Below are positions 11,861 through 23,200 of a stretch of DNA of 64,000 bases, piece by piece. The position numbers and the translations under genes were made by a program. Source of the DNA: Cymodocea nodosa (lineage: Eukaryota > Streptophyta > Magnoliopsida > Alismatales > Cymodoceaceae); contig CM072344.1 of assembly GCA_036874045.1 (NCBI GenBank), positions 3,072,501 to 3,136,500 on the forward strand, read 5' to 3'. Under the pieces are notes generated by a model, which was not told where the DNA came from, did not search any database, and saw only the letters and a list, made by a program, of their open reading frames with translations. The stretch's first letter is position 1. Each line of letters starts with the position of its first letter.

Positions 11861-13149
11861 AATTGGTGTAAATTTAAATTAATTTAGGTTAATTTTAAAT
11901 TTTTGTCTTAAGGATTAGATAGATTTTAGAGCTAATTAGGTCATTTTAATTTATACTTTTCTGTCCGTATTAGAATGGTATGTTTGTTTTGACCAAGCGG
12001 TCTACCGTTGTACATAAAAAATAAAAATAACATATATCATAACATTAACAACAAATAATAATAGAATCATCATAATAACATTAATAGATAAATACTCGAA
12101 CGAATAAAATTTTTATATATAAAAAAACATTTATTTTTAAAAAAAATTGTACAAAATATAGAAACGTAGTGTCATTGAAATCTTATAAAATATTAACGCT
12201 TTATGTGGTACGTCGTATTATCTTGCCTTAGTTAATAGTTGACGTTAGGATGGTTTCCTTTTTTATTTTGGTTTCATAAGAAGGATTAATTGGATTACAC
12301 GCCTCAAATTTGAATTTTAAATTTCGAAATTTGAATTTGCGTGAATTTGGTAAGATACGTTATTAATTAAATAGTGTGTGGTAGTATAGGGAAAACGTGA
12401 TTGCGTTTCCTTTTGTAGTCTTGAATTTTAAATTATGAATAGTTGCCTTTAATACACATGGAATGATAGATATTGCAGGAATAACTAGAAGATAAACTTT
12501 CCTGGTACGCCTTCAAAATTAAAGAAAGAGATTATATTATAATTGCCTCAGGATTCTCTCTCTCTTCTTTCTTAGGCAAATCATAAAGGTGCGTTTTAAC
12601 TCCCTTCCTTTTATTTATTTTAGATCACCAAGAAGGATTCTCTCTCTCTTGCCACACATTAGGTAGGTAAAGTTTAAATTCACCAAGTGTGATGAGGAGA
12701 AACGAGTAATGCATGAAGATTTCTCTCTTTTATAACAACATGTATGTACGTGCATGCCAATAGGACCTACTGTAATTAATTACATTAAAAAAGCCACATC
12801 TTTTAGTGCTCACTTGAAACTATTTGGACAAACTATTGCATGGCTATTTTCCTACTAAACTAAACATGCATTTTAGTTAATTGAAATCCACCTTACTATT
12901 AAAAACGTATTTGTTACAGGTTAGCTATTTCACTTGCAATTAATGATACTCATTATTTGCAAGTGAGAGATTTATTTGTTATATTTACAATAATATTTTC
13001 GTGGTAATTATACCATCCTTATGCATGATTAGCGAATTCAATTGGAGTAGAATTTAGTGAAGAATTATTTCACAATTCTATCTTGTTGATACATGTCATT
13101 GCAACTTATTTACGCGCAATTATTTCAGTGAAATATTTGTGAAGCAATT
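11861..13149 (+). other. Gypsy leader / decayed 5' internal region
   Basis: There is no convincing coding sequence. Two copies of GATTCTCTCTCTCTT lie at 12552 and 12638, in a CT-rich leader-like part. From 13171 a short readable stretch (MDKIPRRFDLFLAPRRN) may be a relic of the gag start. Confidence 0.4.
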
Positions 13150-15047
13150 ACATCTAAGTATCCATCTTTAAATGGATAAAATTCCTAGACGTTTTGATCT
13201 ATTTCTTGCACCTAGACGTAACTTGTTTAATGACATTAAGGAAGGTTGTCCATTTTACATGTTAGACCGATGAATTCAATCAGTCCTCCTAAAGTCAATC
13301 CTTTGCACCTGTGAGTAGGAGTAAAATATACAACTTCCTTGAGAATTTAATGTTGAATCTAAGAACTGTCAATCAATAAATGCAAATAGTGCCCATTTAG
13401 TCCTTAGAAAAGAATTGGAAATTTTGAATAAAACAATTGAGGACTTTGAGAATGTTGGGGAAGAGCTAACTAAACGCAAGCATAATTATACGACTCATTC
13501 CCCATTCTTAGAATTGAGTTTAGAACAACTAAAGGAGCCTAGTGACGCATATATAACACTTAGATCCAGATTAAAAACAAGAAATAGTGATAAGGATAAA
13601 TCTCCTAGTTTGGACGTTGAAGTTAATCGTAGGGAAGTTGAGAAGGAGTTAGAATTACTTAAAAAACATAATGTAGAAACTAGTGGGCGGAAAGTAGTTT
13701 TTCCATTCCCGATTTGGTTGAGAGCTAGAGAGGATGATACCCAATTAGAAAATATTAAGAAAGTGTTTCAGCAAATTAAGGTTAACCTACCCTTATTAGA
13801 TGTTATTTAGCAAATTCCAAGCCATGCTAAGTTTCTAAAACATTTATGCATTAAAAAGAGAATTAGGAAGGTTCATAAGAAAGCATTCTTGGCTTATATA
13901 GTTAGTTCTATATTTTTTGAACAACTCCTAAAGAAATATAATGATCCTAATGTACCTCTTATCTCTTGCATTATACGTGATACTCTCTTTGATAGAGCCT
14001 TACTGATTTGGAGGCAAGTATTAATATTGTGCCTGCATCAATGTTTGAGAGCTTAGGATTAGATGGTTTAATACCTACTAGAACTCTCCTTCAATTAGTA
14101 GATAACTCCATTAAAACCCCACTAGAAAAAATAGAAAATATTTTAATAAAGGTTCAAGAGTTCATCTACCTCATAGATTTTGTAATCATGAAGACTCACC
14201 CCTCTATTAGTAATAAGAATCAAGTTCTCTTGATTTTAGGAATACCCTTTTTAGCAACCTCCAATGCAATTATCAATTATAGAAATGGTTCTATGAAGCT
14301 AACTTATGGAGACTTGGTGGTCACTTTTAACATTTTTAATATAGTAGATGTTTGTAGTGAGGACAATTTAGGAGACATTGAAGTTAAAGTAGAAGAGGTG
14401 TTTGAAGGAGATTTAGATGTAGATGTGGGAGATGAGGATGACATTAGTGAGGATGAGGGTTCTATAAGCCTAGATGATAAGGGTTTAGGTGAAAGTGATG
14501 ACAAGGTTGATCGTATAAAAGTAGATTTTGTAACACCTGTTGAAGTAGCCCCACCTAAGTCTAGAACTCTTAGTAAACCATCAATAGAAGAACCTCCTAT
14601 TCTTAAACTTAAGTCTCTCCTATCTAAACTTAGATATGCTTATCTTGGTGATAATGGCATTCTTTTTGTTATAATTACTTTGGACTTAATCGAAGAGCAA
14701 GTAAATAAATTGTTAATAATTTTAAGAAAATATAAGGAAGTCATTAGTTGAACCATGACTAATATTAAGGAGATTAGTCTTATGATATGTCAACATAAAA
14801 TTTATGTCAAGGGTGATATTCAACCATTTAGGGATCCCCAAAAAATATTAAATCCAATAATGAAAGAAGTTGTTAAAAAGAAAATTTTAAAATGGTTAGA
14901 TCATAATATAATTTACCCCATTTCTAATAATGTCTAGGTTAGTCTATTCATATTGTTCTTAAAAAGTTAGAGATTACAGTGATTCAAAATGAGAATAATG
15001 AGCTTATCCCAACTAAGATAGAAACAAGATTAAGGGTGTGTATTAAC
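13150..15047 (+). mobile_element. Tat/Athila-like Ty3/gypsy gag-protease-RT remnant
   Basis: Parts in order: a gag/pro linker (13415-13810) with the VVFPFPIWLR.. block and a KVNLPLLDVI ending, followed by PSHAKFLK-like sequence; a retropepsin region (14008-14751) with EASINIVPASMFESLGL, LQLVDNS and LLILGIPFLATSNA; and the start of RT (14755-14937) with QPFRDPQKILNPIMKEVVKK and IIYPISN. In related elements the protease begins CDLGASINLMP. An acidic stretch (GDEDDISEDEGS) follows the protease. The element is broken, with several breaks, and is cut at 15047 by a copia insertion. No remaining RT, RNase H or integrase was recognised to the right of that insertion. Confidence 0.85.
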
Positions 15048-16561
15048 TGTTAAAACCTTTATGTTTTGATAATGCAAAAATCTATATTAAGAATTAGGAT
15101 GTATTTCACAAGTTAGCTAGAAAAGAGATCGAATAGTTTCAAGTTGGGAGACAAATAGTTTGAAGAATTATTCAAGGTAGATTAGATAGTTTCACGACGG
15201 AAGACAAATAGATCGGATAGTTTCAAGATGGAAGACAAACAAATTGGATAGTTTCAAAGGGTTTCAAATTAAACAAACCAAATTCAAGTAACCTCACATG
15301 TAGAACTTATAGATTCACGTGATAGGCAGAAAGGAGTAACTGTTAGAGTTTTCAGATAGTTTCAACTCTTTTGAAATGTTTGATTTTACTGCTTAAAGAT
15401 TTTCGGATGGTTTGAGAAAACTTTTAGAATGTTTCAAACTAAACAATCTAAATCTAAGTCACCTCATGTGTTGAACTTAAACATTCATATGACAAGCATG
15501 AAAGAAAGATTGTTCAAGTATTTTGGATAATTTCAAGATAACTATTTGAGTTTTTAGATAGTTTGAATATAACAGTTCGAGTTTTTAGAAGATTTCAAGT
15601 CAATTGTCTGAAATCAAGTGACCTCAAGTGCAGAACTTAAAGTTTTACATGACAACCACGAAAGGATAATTGCTCAAGTGTTTTAGAGGCTTTGGAATAA
15701 CTATTTAAGATTTTTGAATAGTTTCAAGATTACTATTTGAGTTTTTTGGATAGTTTAAGGTAAAACTATCTAAGTAAATGGTAGTGAAATAGTTCATATT
15801 TCTAATAGTCAGTAAAATAGTAACTTACCATTTTTGGGACTAGCAAATTAGTAAGTATAGCAGATTCATACTATTGAAGAAAATATGATCCTTGGAATTA
15901 CTAGTATAAATACATTTAGATCAGTTAACGACATCAGTAGAAAAATAGAGAGATATATAGACATATATAGACATATATAGATAGAGAGAAAATATTGTAG
16001 ATCATCTACCATCATAGAAGAAAGCATAATTTAGATTTCATATAGTAGAGAATAAATTGAAAGTTGGAAATACAAGAAGATTCTCAAGCTCTCTATGCAT
16101 TGAAAGTCTGATCTAAGAAAGATCATTAGTTTGTGGCTTCAACCTAAAAGATACACACAATGTTGGTTTCTGGCTTCAACTTGAAAACCTCAAGTAGTTA
16201 GTTAAGTTTTGACCTGAAAACTCAAGGTTGGTTTAAAGTTTCGACCTAAATGCTTAAACGGTTAGTTGTTGAGCTTCAACCTAAAAGTTCAAGAGGTTGG
16301 TTCTTACTTCGACTTGAAAGCAAGTATATGTAAGTATTTGAAGACTTAGTAAAGCCTAAGTGATCCTTAGGGGTGGATTAGTCGAGTTGGTGAACCGCCT
16401 AAAAGTTCATTGTGTTCTTTTCTTTTATTTCCATTATGCATGCTTTAATTATATCTATATGATTGCAAGTTTAATTATTCAATTCATATAACTCAAAAAT
16501 AATTTTAATTAGACAAAAATCTCCATTCACCTCCCCTTTAATAATCCATTTGATCCTAACA
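15048..16561 (+). mobile_element. 5' LTR of a Sirevirus-like copia, inserted in gypsy RT
   Basis: It begins TGTTAAAACC and ends TTTGATCCTAACA, about 1.51 kb, and is directly followed by a copia PBS. The pentamer before it, TTAAC (15043-15047), would be the left target duplication. Degenerate GGATAGTTTCAAG / CAAGTNACCTCA units recur from about 15130 to 15760, and short GGTTGGTTT..CTTCGACCT units at 16140-16330. The start agrees with TTTTGATAATGC, as in the solo LTR at 2256. Confidence 0.8.
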
Positions 16562-16576
16562 ATTGGTATCAAAGCT
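16562..16576 (+). other. Copia primer-binding site
   Basis: ATTGGTATCAAAGCT lies right behind the LTR end, matching the initiator Met-tRNA type PBS of plant copia elements (TGGTATCAGAGC). Confidence 0.85.
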
Positions 16577-16613
16577 AGTTGATCTCGTTACATAGATTTA
16601 ATCATTTGAGATC

Positions 16614-17620
16614 ATGGAATCATTTTATAAAGATGGTCAAAATATCTATCGTCCTCTCTTATTTGATGGTACTAATTATAGTTACTAGAAAAATAGGATG
16701 GAATGTTTTCTCAAGAGCTCTGATTTAAGACTTTGGAAAGTAGTCTGTGGAACACCTCTTCCAACCAATCATGAGGATGATTAGATTGAGGAGGATGAGA
16801 GAATAATCCAAATAAATACTTGTGGTTTAAATATCATTTATTATGTATTAACTCCTGAACTTTTTAATAAAGTCTCAAGTTGTAAATCTACTCATGAGGC
16901 TTGGAGTACTTTTCAAATAACATTTGAAGGTACCAACCAAGTAAAAGATACCAAAATCAGCATTTTGCTTAGAAAATATGAATTATTTAAAATGCTTGAT
17001 GATGAATCTATTACTAACATGTTTTCTAGATTTATTGAGATTATAAATGGCTAAAGAGGTCTAGGAAGGGAATTTTATATTCATGAATAGGTGCAAAAAA
17101 TTCTCAAGAGCTTAATAATAGATTGGAAGCAAAGGTCCACATCAATTCAAGATCCAAAAGACTTCAACAATTACTTAATAGAATATCTGATGGGCAATCT
17201 ATTGACCCATGAAGTTCAAATGAAAGAATAGAAAGATGAGAAAGGAAGTGCTAAAATGAAAATAGAAAAGAAGAAAGAGCTAGCCTTCCCATCAATTAAG
17301 GAACTTCAAAGTTCAGATGAAGATAAAACTATGTTATTGGCAAAGAATTTCAGAAAAGAAGTAAAGCTAGTACATCAAAGAGCATGATTCTAATATGCTT
17401 TAAATGCAAAAAGTAGAGACAACCTCATTGTCCACTACAACTAAAAGGAGATCAACAAGAAATAAAGAAGAAGAAGAACTACAAAAGGAAAATGACATTA
17501 ATGGCTACTTAGGATGGCAACAATTCATCTAGTAGCTCATCTAGCTCAAATGAAGATGTTCCAACAAATGTACTTACCAAAGAATGAGTTCGCTGGTGTT
17601 GGCAGGGATTTTATCAAGTT
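16614..17620 (+). pseudogene. Sirevirus-like copia gag, broken
   Basis: From ATG 16614 the reading shows MESFYKDGQNIYRPLLFDGT, then CLKSSDLRLWKVVCGTP, EAWSTFQITFEGTNQVKDTK, LLRKYELFKMLDDESI and VQKILKSLIIDWKQR. This is the copia gag (DUF4219/UBN2) order, close in pattern to the fragment at 1256-1693. A lysine-rich stretch follows, but an intact CCHC knuckle is not evident. Several breaks are present. No protease, integrase, RT or second LTR of this copy was found, so the element is truncated after about 17.6 kb. Confidence 0.8.
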
Positions 17621-17639
17621 CTAAGAAAAATCTTGTGAC

Positions 17640-18005
17640 AATAGACCTATAGGTATAATCTTATATCCCATTTTTTATCTCTATTTTACCCATACATGTA
17701 TTTGTAGACATGTGTAATTGTTCTAAAATTTCATGTCACATATATGCATCTGTCAAATATATATTTGATTTTGTTATTTGTCGATTGATTTTGTGCATAC
17801 ATATATTTATTAGATATCTATGCATTTGATTTTTTCTACATATATATATATATATATTTATCAAACATATATGTACTTGATTTGACGTTTGATCTTTAAT
17901 GCATACATGTATTTGTCAAATATGTGTATACCTTTAATTTGACTTTGCATATTTAGCATATATGCATTTGATATTTGCATATATGTGTTTTTTGTCAAAT
18001 GTTTG
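17640..18005. repeat. Degenerate CATATATG/TTTGTCAAAT repeats
   Basis: Variants of CATATATGCATTTG and TTTGTCAAATAT recur about every 50-90 bases, with a (TA)n run at about 17838-17860. There is no gene. Confidence 0.6.
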
Positions 18006-18420
18006 ATTTCACATATTTGTCATTTCTTCTCTCTTTTTCATTTCTTTCTTTTATTTTTTCTTCTTTCTTTTCTTTATTATTCCTTTTATTTCTTCTTTTT
18101 TCATCTTCTCCACCTACATATTACACACACACACACGTACGGTGGCGGATTTACCTCCCTTTCGATCTTAGTTCGTGGTCGTTTGCATTTTTTAAAATTT
18201 TTATTCGTTTTCCTATTCTTTGCCTCCTTTCTTCTTCTTTTCTTTCCCTTTTTTCACTTATTTCCTTTTTTCTTCCTCCCTAATCTTTCATTTCCACTAT
18301 TTTTTCCTTTTATTACCCTCGTTCTTTTCTTTTTTTCCTTTATCCTTCCCTCTTTTGTTTCCCTTTTATCTTTCTTCATCATCTAGTGTTTCCTTCCTTC
18401 TTCATCATTGATCTCGCCCG
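18006..18420. repeat. Long pyrimidine tract
   Basis: About 400 bases consist almost only of C and T on the plus strand, interrupted by an (AC)n run at about 18121-18137 and a short mixed piece to about 18190. Three overlapping F/S/L/P-rich ORFs here are composition artefacts. Such tracts often lie in leaders or promoters of plant genes or LTRs. Confidence 0.8.
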
Positions 18421-19979
18421 CTTCTCCAACATCAATCGCCAAAGCCACAGTTGGTGTTGTTTCGATGTGAACGCCATTGCGGTCGCACAAACACCACCAT
18501 AGCCACGCAAAGAGGCTGAGATGGAGAAGACCGTAGCCATGCAAAAGGGTCTAAGACAAACAGTCAATTGAAGTTGCCACTGCAATCACGTAGATGGATC
18601 GAGGTCGAGTGACAATGTCGATTTCCACGTAGTCACCATTGGAGCCATGTAGACAACCTGAAAGTAGATGGCAACATAGGTGTACATGTAGAGAAACTAA
18701 GGATCACCAATGGGCAATGCATTTGGACGCCAATGTAGAGCAACTAAGGGTGGAAGGAGCTTGCCACCAATTGTGGTAGGGGCATGGATCCAAACATCTC
18801 CAATAGAGCGCTAGAGGCAATGACACATGCAGTGTAGTCAAGGATCTTGAAGGAAACAACGATCGATGTGTGGCTGAGCGGCCAAGCTGTAGACCTTGTT
18901 AGGGAGGAAGGGATGAGGCAATGGTTAGATTGGCATGGTGGAGCTTCACCAATGGCTTGGGAGCATGGTGGAGGTTGATGTAGATGTGCATTACGCACTC
19001 GGTGTTGTAGTCGGAGGATCGTTGAATGATAATTTAATCAAAACTTATATTGAACTTTTGTTATTTGTATCGATACTTTTGAAATTTATGATAATTTGTA
19101 AATGTTGTAATTTAAAGATGAATTAATTTTTATTGGTATGATACGATTTATGTTTAATTTCAATTATTTTTCCTTACATGTATAAAGACTTATTTTTCGT
19201 CATTCTCTAAATTTTACTTTTCGTAATTATGATTGGTTTAAATTGTGACAAGTTATCGTGATTGATATTAAGTTTTACTTGCATTCTAGTTTGAATTATA
19301 AAAACATGTACTTCACTTACTTTTGCTAGCTATTCACGTCTACCAAACGATTTCATCACACCTTCACTCCTTTAGAAGAAAAAAACTCTTAGGAGTTGTA
19401 ATTTTACCTTTACCATTTTTTTCTGAGTGAGCAGATTCTTTTAGAAAGCAACGATGAAATCCAATTTATTTTATAACATTTTTTTAAGTTACAATACTTA
19501 AACAATATATTAAATTTAATTTTGATATGTTATTTTATAATATTAAACGTGTAATTTACGTAAAAACTAATATGTGATCAAAGGTAACAAGACAGGCTAT
19601 ATTTATACAATTTATAAAAGAAATAAAAAGATATATTAAAAATAAATTGTGAGATCTGCATTCACATTTTCTCTTTGAAAAATTCTGCTTTATCAGTATA
19701 CGATGCAGCAGCAAGTTTTCGTGATATGTATCTGCTGATCGACAGGAAAAACTGGCTTTGTGATGATTTTGTTAAGTGCCACTTGCCATTATTTAATTTA
19801 TAAGATTATAATTAAATATATTATTTACTTTAAATGGATAAATTCAGTAAAGTAGGTATTTTTGTTATCCGAATATTTTGTTTTTCATTCACCGACATTA
19901 CTCCGTATGTTCTTCTCACCAGAGATCGTTGTTTCAGTTGTAAGGAGCAGATCTATTAAAAGGTCTTAAATGCTAAAAA
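18421..19979. other. GC-richer patch then AT-rich sequence, no gene
   Basis: 18421-19020 is richer in GC, with CGCCATTGCGG and GGAGCCATGTAGACAAC-like pieces. Such sequence is common in plant retroelement leaders, but no frame stays open beyond about 85 codons. 19020-19980 is AT-rich and holds nothing I can recognise. Confidence 0.4.
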
Positions 19980-21650
19980 CAAGTTAGATTTTACATATCG
20001 ATCTCTTCCGCAACCATCTTTGAAAGATAATCCTAAATTAAATCACCAATGGAAAAGATGTAATGATACGGTTACAACATGGATTTGTAATTCTCTTGAA
20101 CCTAAAATTACTGACAGTTTAACTTATTTAGATTATGTCTAAGATATTTGGAAGGATTTAGCTACATGATTTAGTCAAAGTAATGCACCTAGGATTGATC
20201 ATCTACACTAGTTGATTAGTTCAAGATCAAAATAGTGTGACAACATACTTTACCAAATTTAAGACATTATAGGATGAATTGGCTATTTATCAGCCCAATC
20301 CTAATTGTAGTTGTGGAGTCAAGTTAAATTATGTATGTGGAACATTGAACGTTTTGAAAGAAAGAAAAAAGTTAAAAAAAGTCATGCAATTTTATTAAGT
20401 TTAAATGACACATTCTCTTCTACAAGGAGTCAAATTCTTCTTATAAGTCCTGTTCCTGTTCCTGTGCCTTGTTTTACAAGAGAAGAAATTTTGCAATGTA
20501 ACTAGCAAAAGAAAATTTTATAAAGAGAGATTGAAAAATAAAACTCTTGTTACTAATCGACCGGCTACAAAGAAATTTTTTTGTTCACATTGTAATAATA
20601 GTGTGGATAGATGTTATTGGTTAATTAAATTTCTACAACATAAGTTAGTTATATAAGGTTTTTCTGGGAAAGCATCGGAATACCAATAAGACTTCTTTTG
20701 TTCATAATATTGTGACAGAACAAAATAAAGTCAACGAAGTACCTGTGATTCCACGTGAATAATATGAAAACTCGATGAATCTCCTTTTGGCACGTATTGA
20801 ATCTTGCTTGAATTCAAAGAAATTAGCAAATTTAGCCAAATTTATATCAATTCATTTTACTTCTATCGGAAAAGACATCTGGACTATAAATGCAAGAATC
20901 ACAGGCTTATTGGGTTTGAAAGCTAGACGTACACTTATGAAAGAGAAATTTAAAGTAGATGAATAAAGCCCCAAGCCCCATTGGAGATCCTACACAATGT
21001 AGGCATTTAATTGGTCATCTTATTTACCTTACATATTACTTATTTTGTTCAATTTTTTAGTTAGTTTATGCAGTCACCTACTGAAAATCATTTGCAAGGA
21101 GTTATGCATTGGAAATTCTGCAAGCACCTGGAAGAGGAATTCTACTTCAAGCCAATGGATCTTTACAGTTGCAGGCATATTGTGATGCCGACCGAGCAAG
21201 GTATCCTTTTACCCACCCAACAATCTATTACAAGTTATTCTATATTTCTGGGTAAATCTTTGATATCTTGGTGATCTAAAAAATATCGGTCTGAAGTAGA
21301 GTATCGAGCTTTGACTACAATAGTTCGTGAAATTGTTTGGTTACAAGCATTGCTTGCAGATTTACAGGTTTTAACAGTCCTCTCCCACAACAATTTATTG
21401 TGATGACGTTGCTGCCATTCATATTGCCATAAATCCAATTTTTCATAAATGTACCAAACATATAGAATTGGATTACCATTTTGCTCGTGCGAAATTTTCA
21501 ACAAGTGTTATTGATTTGCAGTTTGTTAGTTCTGCAGATGCTTTAACCAAACCTTTAGGTCGCTGTATTTTTCAGAAGTTCATCTGTAAACTGGGAGTTA
21601 CTGATATTTGCTCTCCAGATTAAACTCCTAGTTTAAGGGGAAAGGGATTT
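19980..21650 (+). mobile_element. Decayed, internally deleted Ty1/copia
   Basis: A gag part (about 20040-20500) reads SLEPKITDSLTYLDYV and later HAILLSLNDTFSSTRSQILL, the copia gag pattern (LNDSYSAIRSQILLM in relatives). A terminal part (about 21060-21625) shows SYSIFLGKSLISW, EYRALTTIVREIVWLQALL, RIGLPF and SADALTKPL-like sequence, the RNase H end of copia pol. Between them most of protease, integrase and RT is missing. A purine tract AGGGGAAAGGG at about 21639 fits a PPT. It has many breaks and is clearly old. It lies about 300 bases past the 3' end of the host gene at 21961-22914, which is on the opposite strand. Confidence 0.85.
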
Positions 21651-21936
21651 GTATTCTAGAGGCACAAGAGCCGATTCATGAAATGGGCTGCAAGTTGGGG
21701 AGTCAGCATCAGGATTAATAAATTACATGGGAGACCTAATGTCACAATCTTTACATAATGAATCTGAACAGTGGATGTTTCAATATAATTAGCTGCATTC
21801 TTCTACTTGTGATCATTCAATAAATGGAATGAGTGAATATAGTTCCAGTAATCCGACTCCCAAATATTGCGCAAACACGTCCATTTAAGTATTATGATAG
21901 ATGAGCAAGAAATTTTTACTTACAGTAACAACCGAG

Positions 21937-21956
21937 CGCCGCCAACATCGGCGGCG
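21937..21956. other. GC hairpin just past the host gene stop
   Basis: CGCCGCC (21937-21943), loop AACATC, GGCGGCG (21950-21956). It starts 4 bases beyond the stop codon of the minus-strand gene, so it would lie in its 3' UTR. Perfect 7-bp arms are visible; any role is unknown. Confidence 0.7.
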
Positions 21957-21960
21957 GACG

Positions 21961-22914
21961 TCAAATGTTCTCCATCTGAATATCGCTGTTGAGAGGCACA
22001 TACTCCCCAAGGTACCCACCGAGGTGCTCTCCCAGCGTGCTCTTGTCAATGGTCTGGTGGTGGTAGCTCTTGCAGACGTAGTAGAACACACTCTGGACCA
22101 GGAGGCCCACCATGTTCACCACCACAAGCACCGCCACTAGCAACCCACCCACCAAGACCTTGGTCACGACCCCCGCCTCCCCCTTCAACACCACCACGCG
22201 GAAGGTAAACGACACCACCCCGTAGACCATCAGGTACAACAGAACAAGGATAGCCGCGTCCTTTCCCTTTCCCCTGATGAGGTCCCTGCTCTTCCTCATC
22301 GCCCCCAGCCCGCGCAACGGCTCCAGAACCGTGACGACGCAGGCTAGGTGCCACACGGCGGAGATGTAGATGTGGACCCCCAGGAAGGCCAGCAAAAGAA
22401 GAGGAACGAGGACTCCGAAGACGGCGGGGGCCGTGAGGAGGAAGACGAGGTGTAGGGCGGTGACGAAGAATAGGTTGTATGCGGCCATGACGGCAGAGAA
22501 CCAGAGAAGGGTGCGGAATAGGCGGGAGAAGACGGGGGGAATGGCCGAGAGCGTGGACAAGAAGGAGACCGGCCTGGAGGCCACGAGGGAGGCGACGCAG
22601 AAGACGACGGCGGCGTTGGAAACGAGGGAGAAGGTGAAGAGCAGTAGGAGGTAGATGAACTGGTTGAGTAAGAGGATCCAGGTGGAGATTTCGCCGTCAT
22701 AGGAGGAGGAGGAGGAGGAGGACTCGAGGCGGAGAAGGATGGGGTGGGTAAAGAGGGTGTGGACGAGGGCAGCGAAAGAGAGGGGGAATACCAGGATTAG
22801 AGTGACGAGGGAGAAGGTGGCCGGGGAGGAGCGGGGGATGGAGGTGGCGATCAAGAGGATGGACATCGGGGTTAGGGCTTGGAGTTCTTCCTCGGGAAGA
22901 AGAAGAAGATCCAT
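21961..22914 (-). CDS. Multi-pass plant membrane protein (At1g31130-like family)
   Basis: This is an uninterrupted 317-codon ORF with no intron. The start MDLLLLPEEELQALTPMSIL follows a pyrimidine-rich leader. The end reads YYVCKSYHHQTIDKSTLGEH, GGYLGEYVPLNS, then IQMENI and stop. From memory this ending closely matches the plant family of Arabidopsis At1g31130/At4g19950, listed in databases as polyadenylate-binding protein 1-B-binding protein; that name is not a proven function. Hydrophobic segments at roughly residues 33-55, 80-112, 132-165, 168-200, 219-242 and 249-278 suggest about six membrane spans, with a hydrophilic C-terminus. Length agrees with the family (about 320). The CDS is GC-rich, unlike everything around it. 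Overlapping antisense and frame-shifted ORFs (22046-23041) are shadows. It is the only clearly intact host gene here. Confidence 0.9.
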   Translation of the reverse strand: MDLLLLPEEELQALTPMSILLIATSIPRSSPATFSLVTLILVFPLSFAALVHTLFTHPILLRLESSSSSSSYDGEISTWILLLNQFIYLLLLFTFSLVSNAAVVFCVASLVASRPVSFLSTLSAIPPVFSRLFRTLLWFSAVMAAYNLFFVTALHLVFLLTAPAVFGVLVPLLLLAFLGVHIYISAVWHLACVVTVLEPLRGLGAMRKSRDLIRGKGKDAAILVLLYLMVYGVVSFTFRVVVLKGEAGVVTKVLVGGLLVAVLVVVNMVGLLVQSVFYYVCKSYHHQTIDKSTLGEHLGGYLGEYVPLNSDIQMENI

Positions 22915-23159
22915 GGAGGAGGGGGGAAGAGACTGGAGAGCGGAAGAAACCGAAAGGAAGGGTAGAGGGAAAGTAAAGGAGAGAGGAGGGATTAGATTGG
23001 GATTCAGGAAAGAGCAATTAAGGAAGCCTGGGATGGTGTGATGGGGTGGGTCCCCATGTCTCGATCAGACGGTTGCCACGTACAACAAGTGAGAGCATTT
23101 GGTAGATTAGCCGTCATTGGATTAATTATTATTTTAATAATATATATATAGAGAGAGAG

Positions 23160-23195
<36 letters not shown>

Positions 23196-23200
23196 TTGTA
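22915..23200 (-). promoter_or_regulatory. Leader and probable promoter of the 22914 gene
   Basis: Directly upstream on the minus strand is a CT-rich stretch (about 22915-23000) typical of plant 5' leaders. Further upstream lies a (CT)n run between two (TA)n runs, at about 23138-23190. AT-rich TATATATA lies about 225-275 bases before the ATG, a plausible core promoter, but no single TATA box can be chosen from a microsatellite. Confidence 0.4.
23138..23190. repeat. (TA)n(GA)n(TA)n microsatellite
   Basis: TATATATATA, then GAGAGAGAGAGA, then a longer TATATATA run. It lies upstream of the host gene start and is likely variable in length. Confidence 0.9.

Noticed and set aside
14304-14504. Minus-strand ORF of 66 codons, S/P/T-rich
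   Set aside because: It is the antisense of the acidic protease-side region of the gypsy element.
16562-16576. tRNA-like match at the copia primer sites (also at 1964 and 43435)
   Set aside because: Only the short primer-binding complement of a tRNA 3' end is present; no tRNA gene or cloverleaf was found anywhere in the window.
17975-18411. Three overlapping ORFs of 63-133 codons
   Set aside because: They are F/S/L/P-rich and lie in a pyrimidine tract where stops are rare; frames overlap with no family signal.
22046-23041. Several ORFs on both strands over the host gene
   Set aside because: They are shadows of the GC-rich 21961-22914 CDS and its leader in other frames, with low-complexity peptides.
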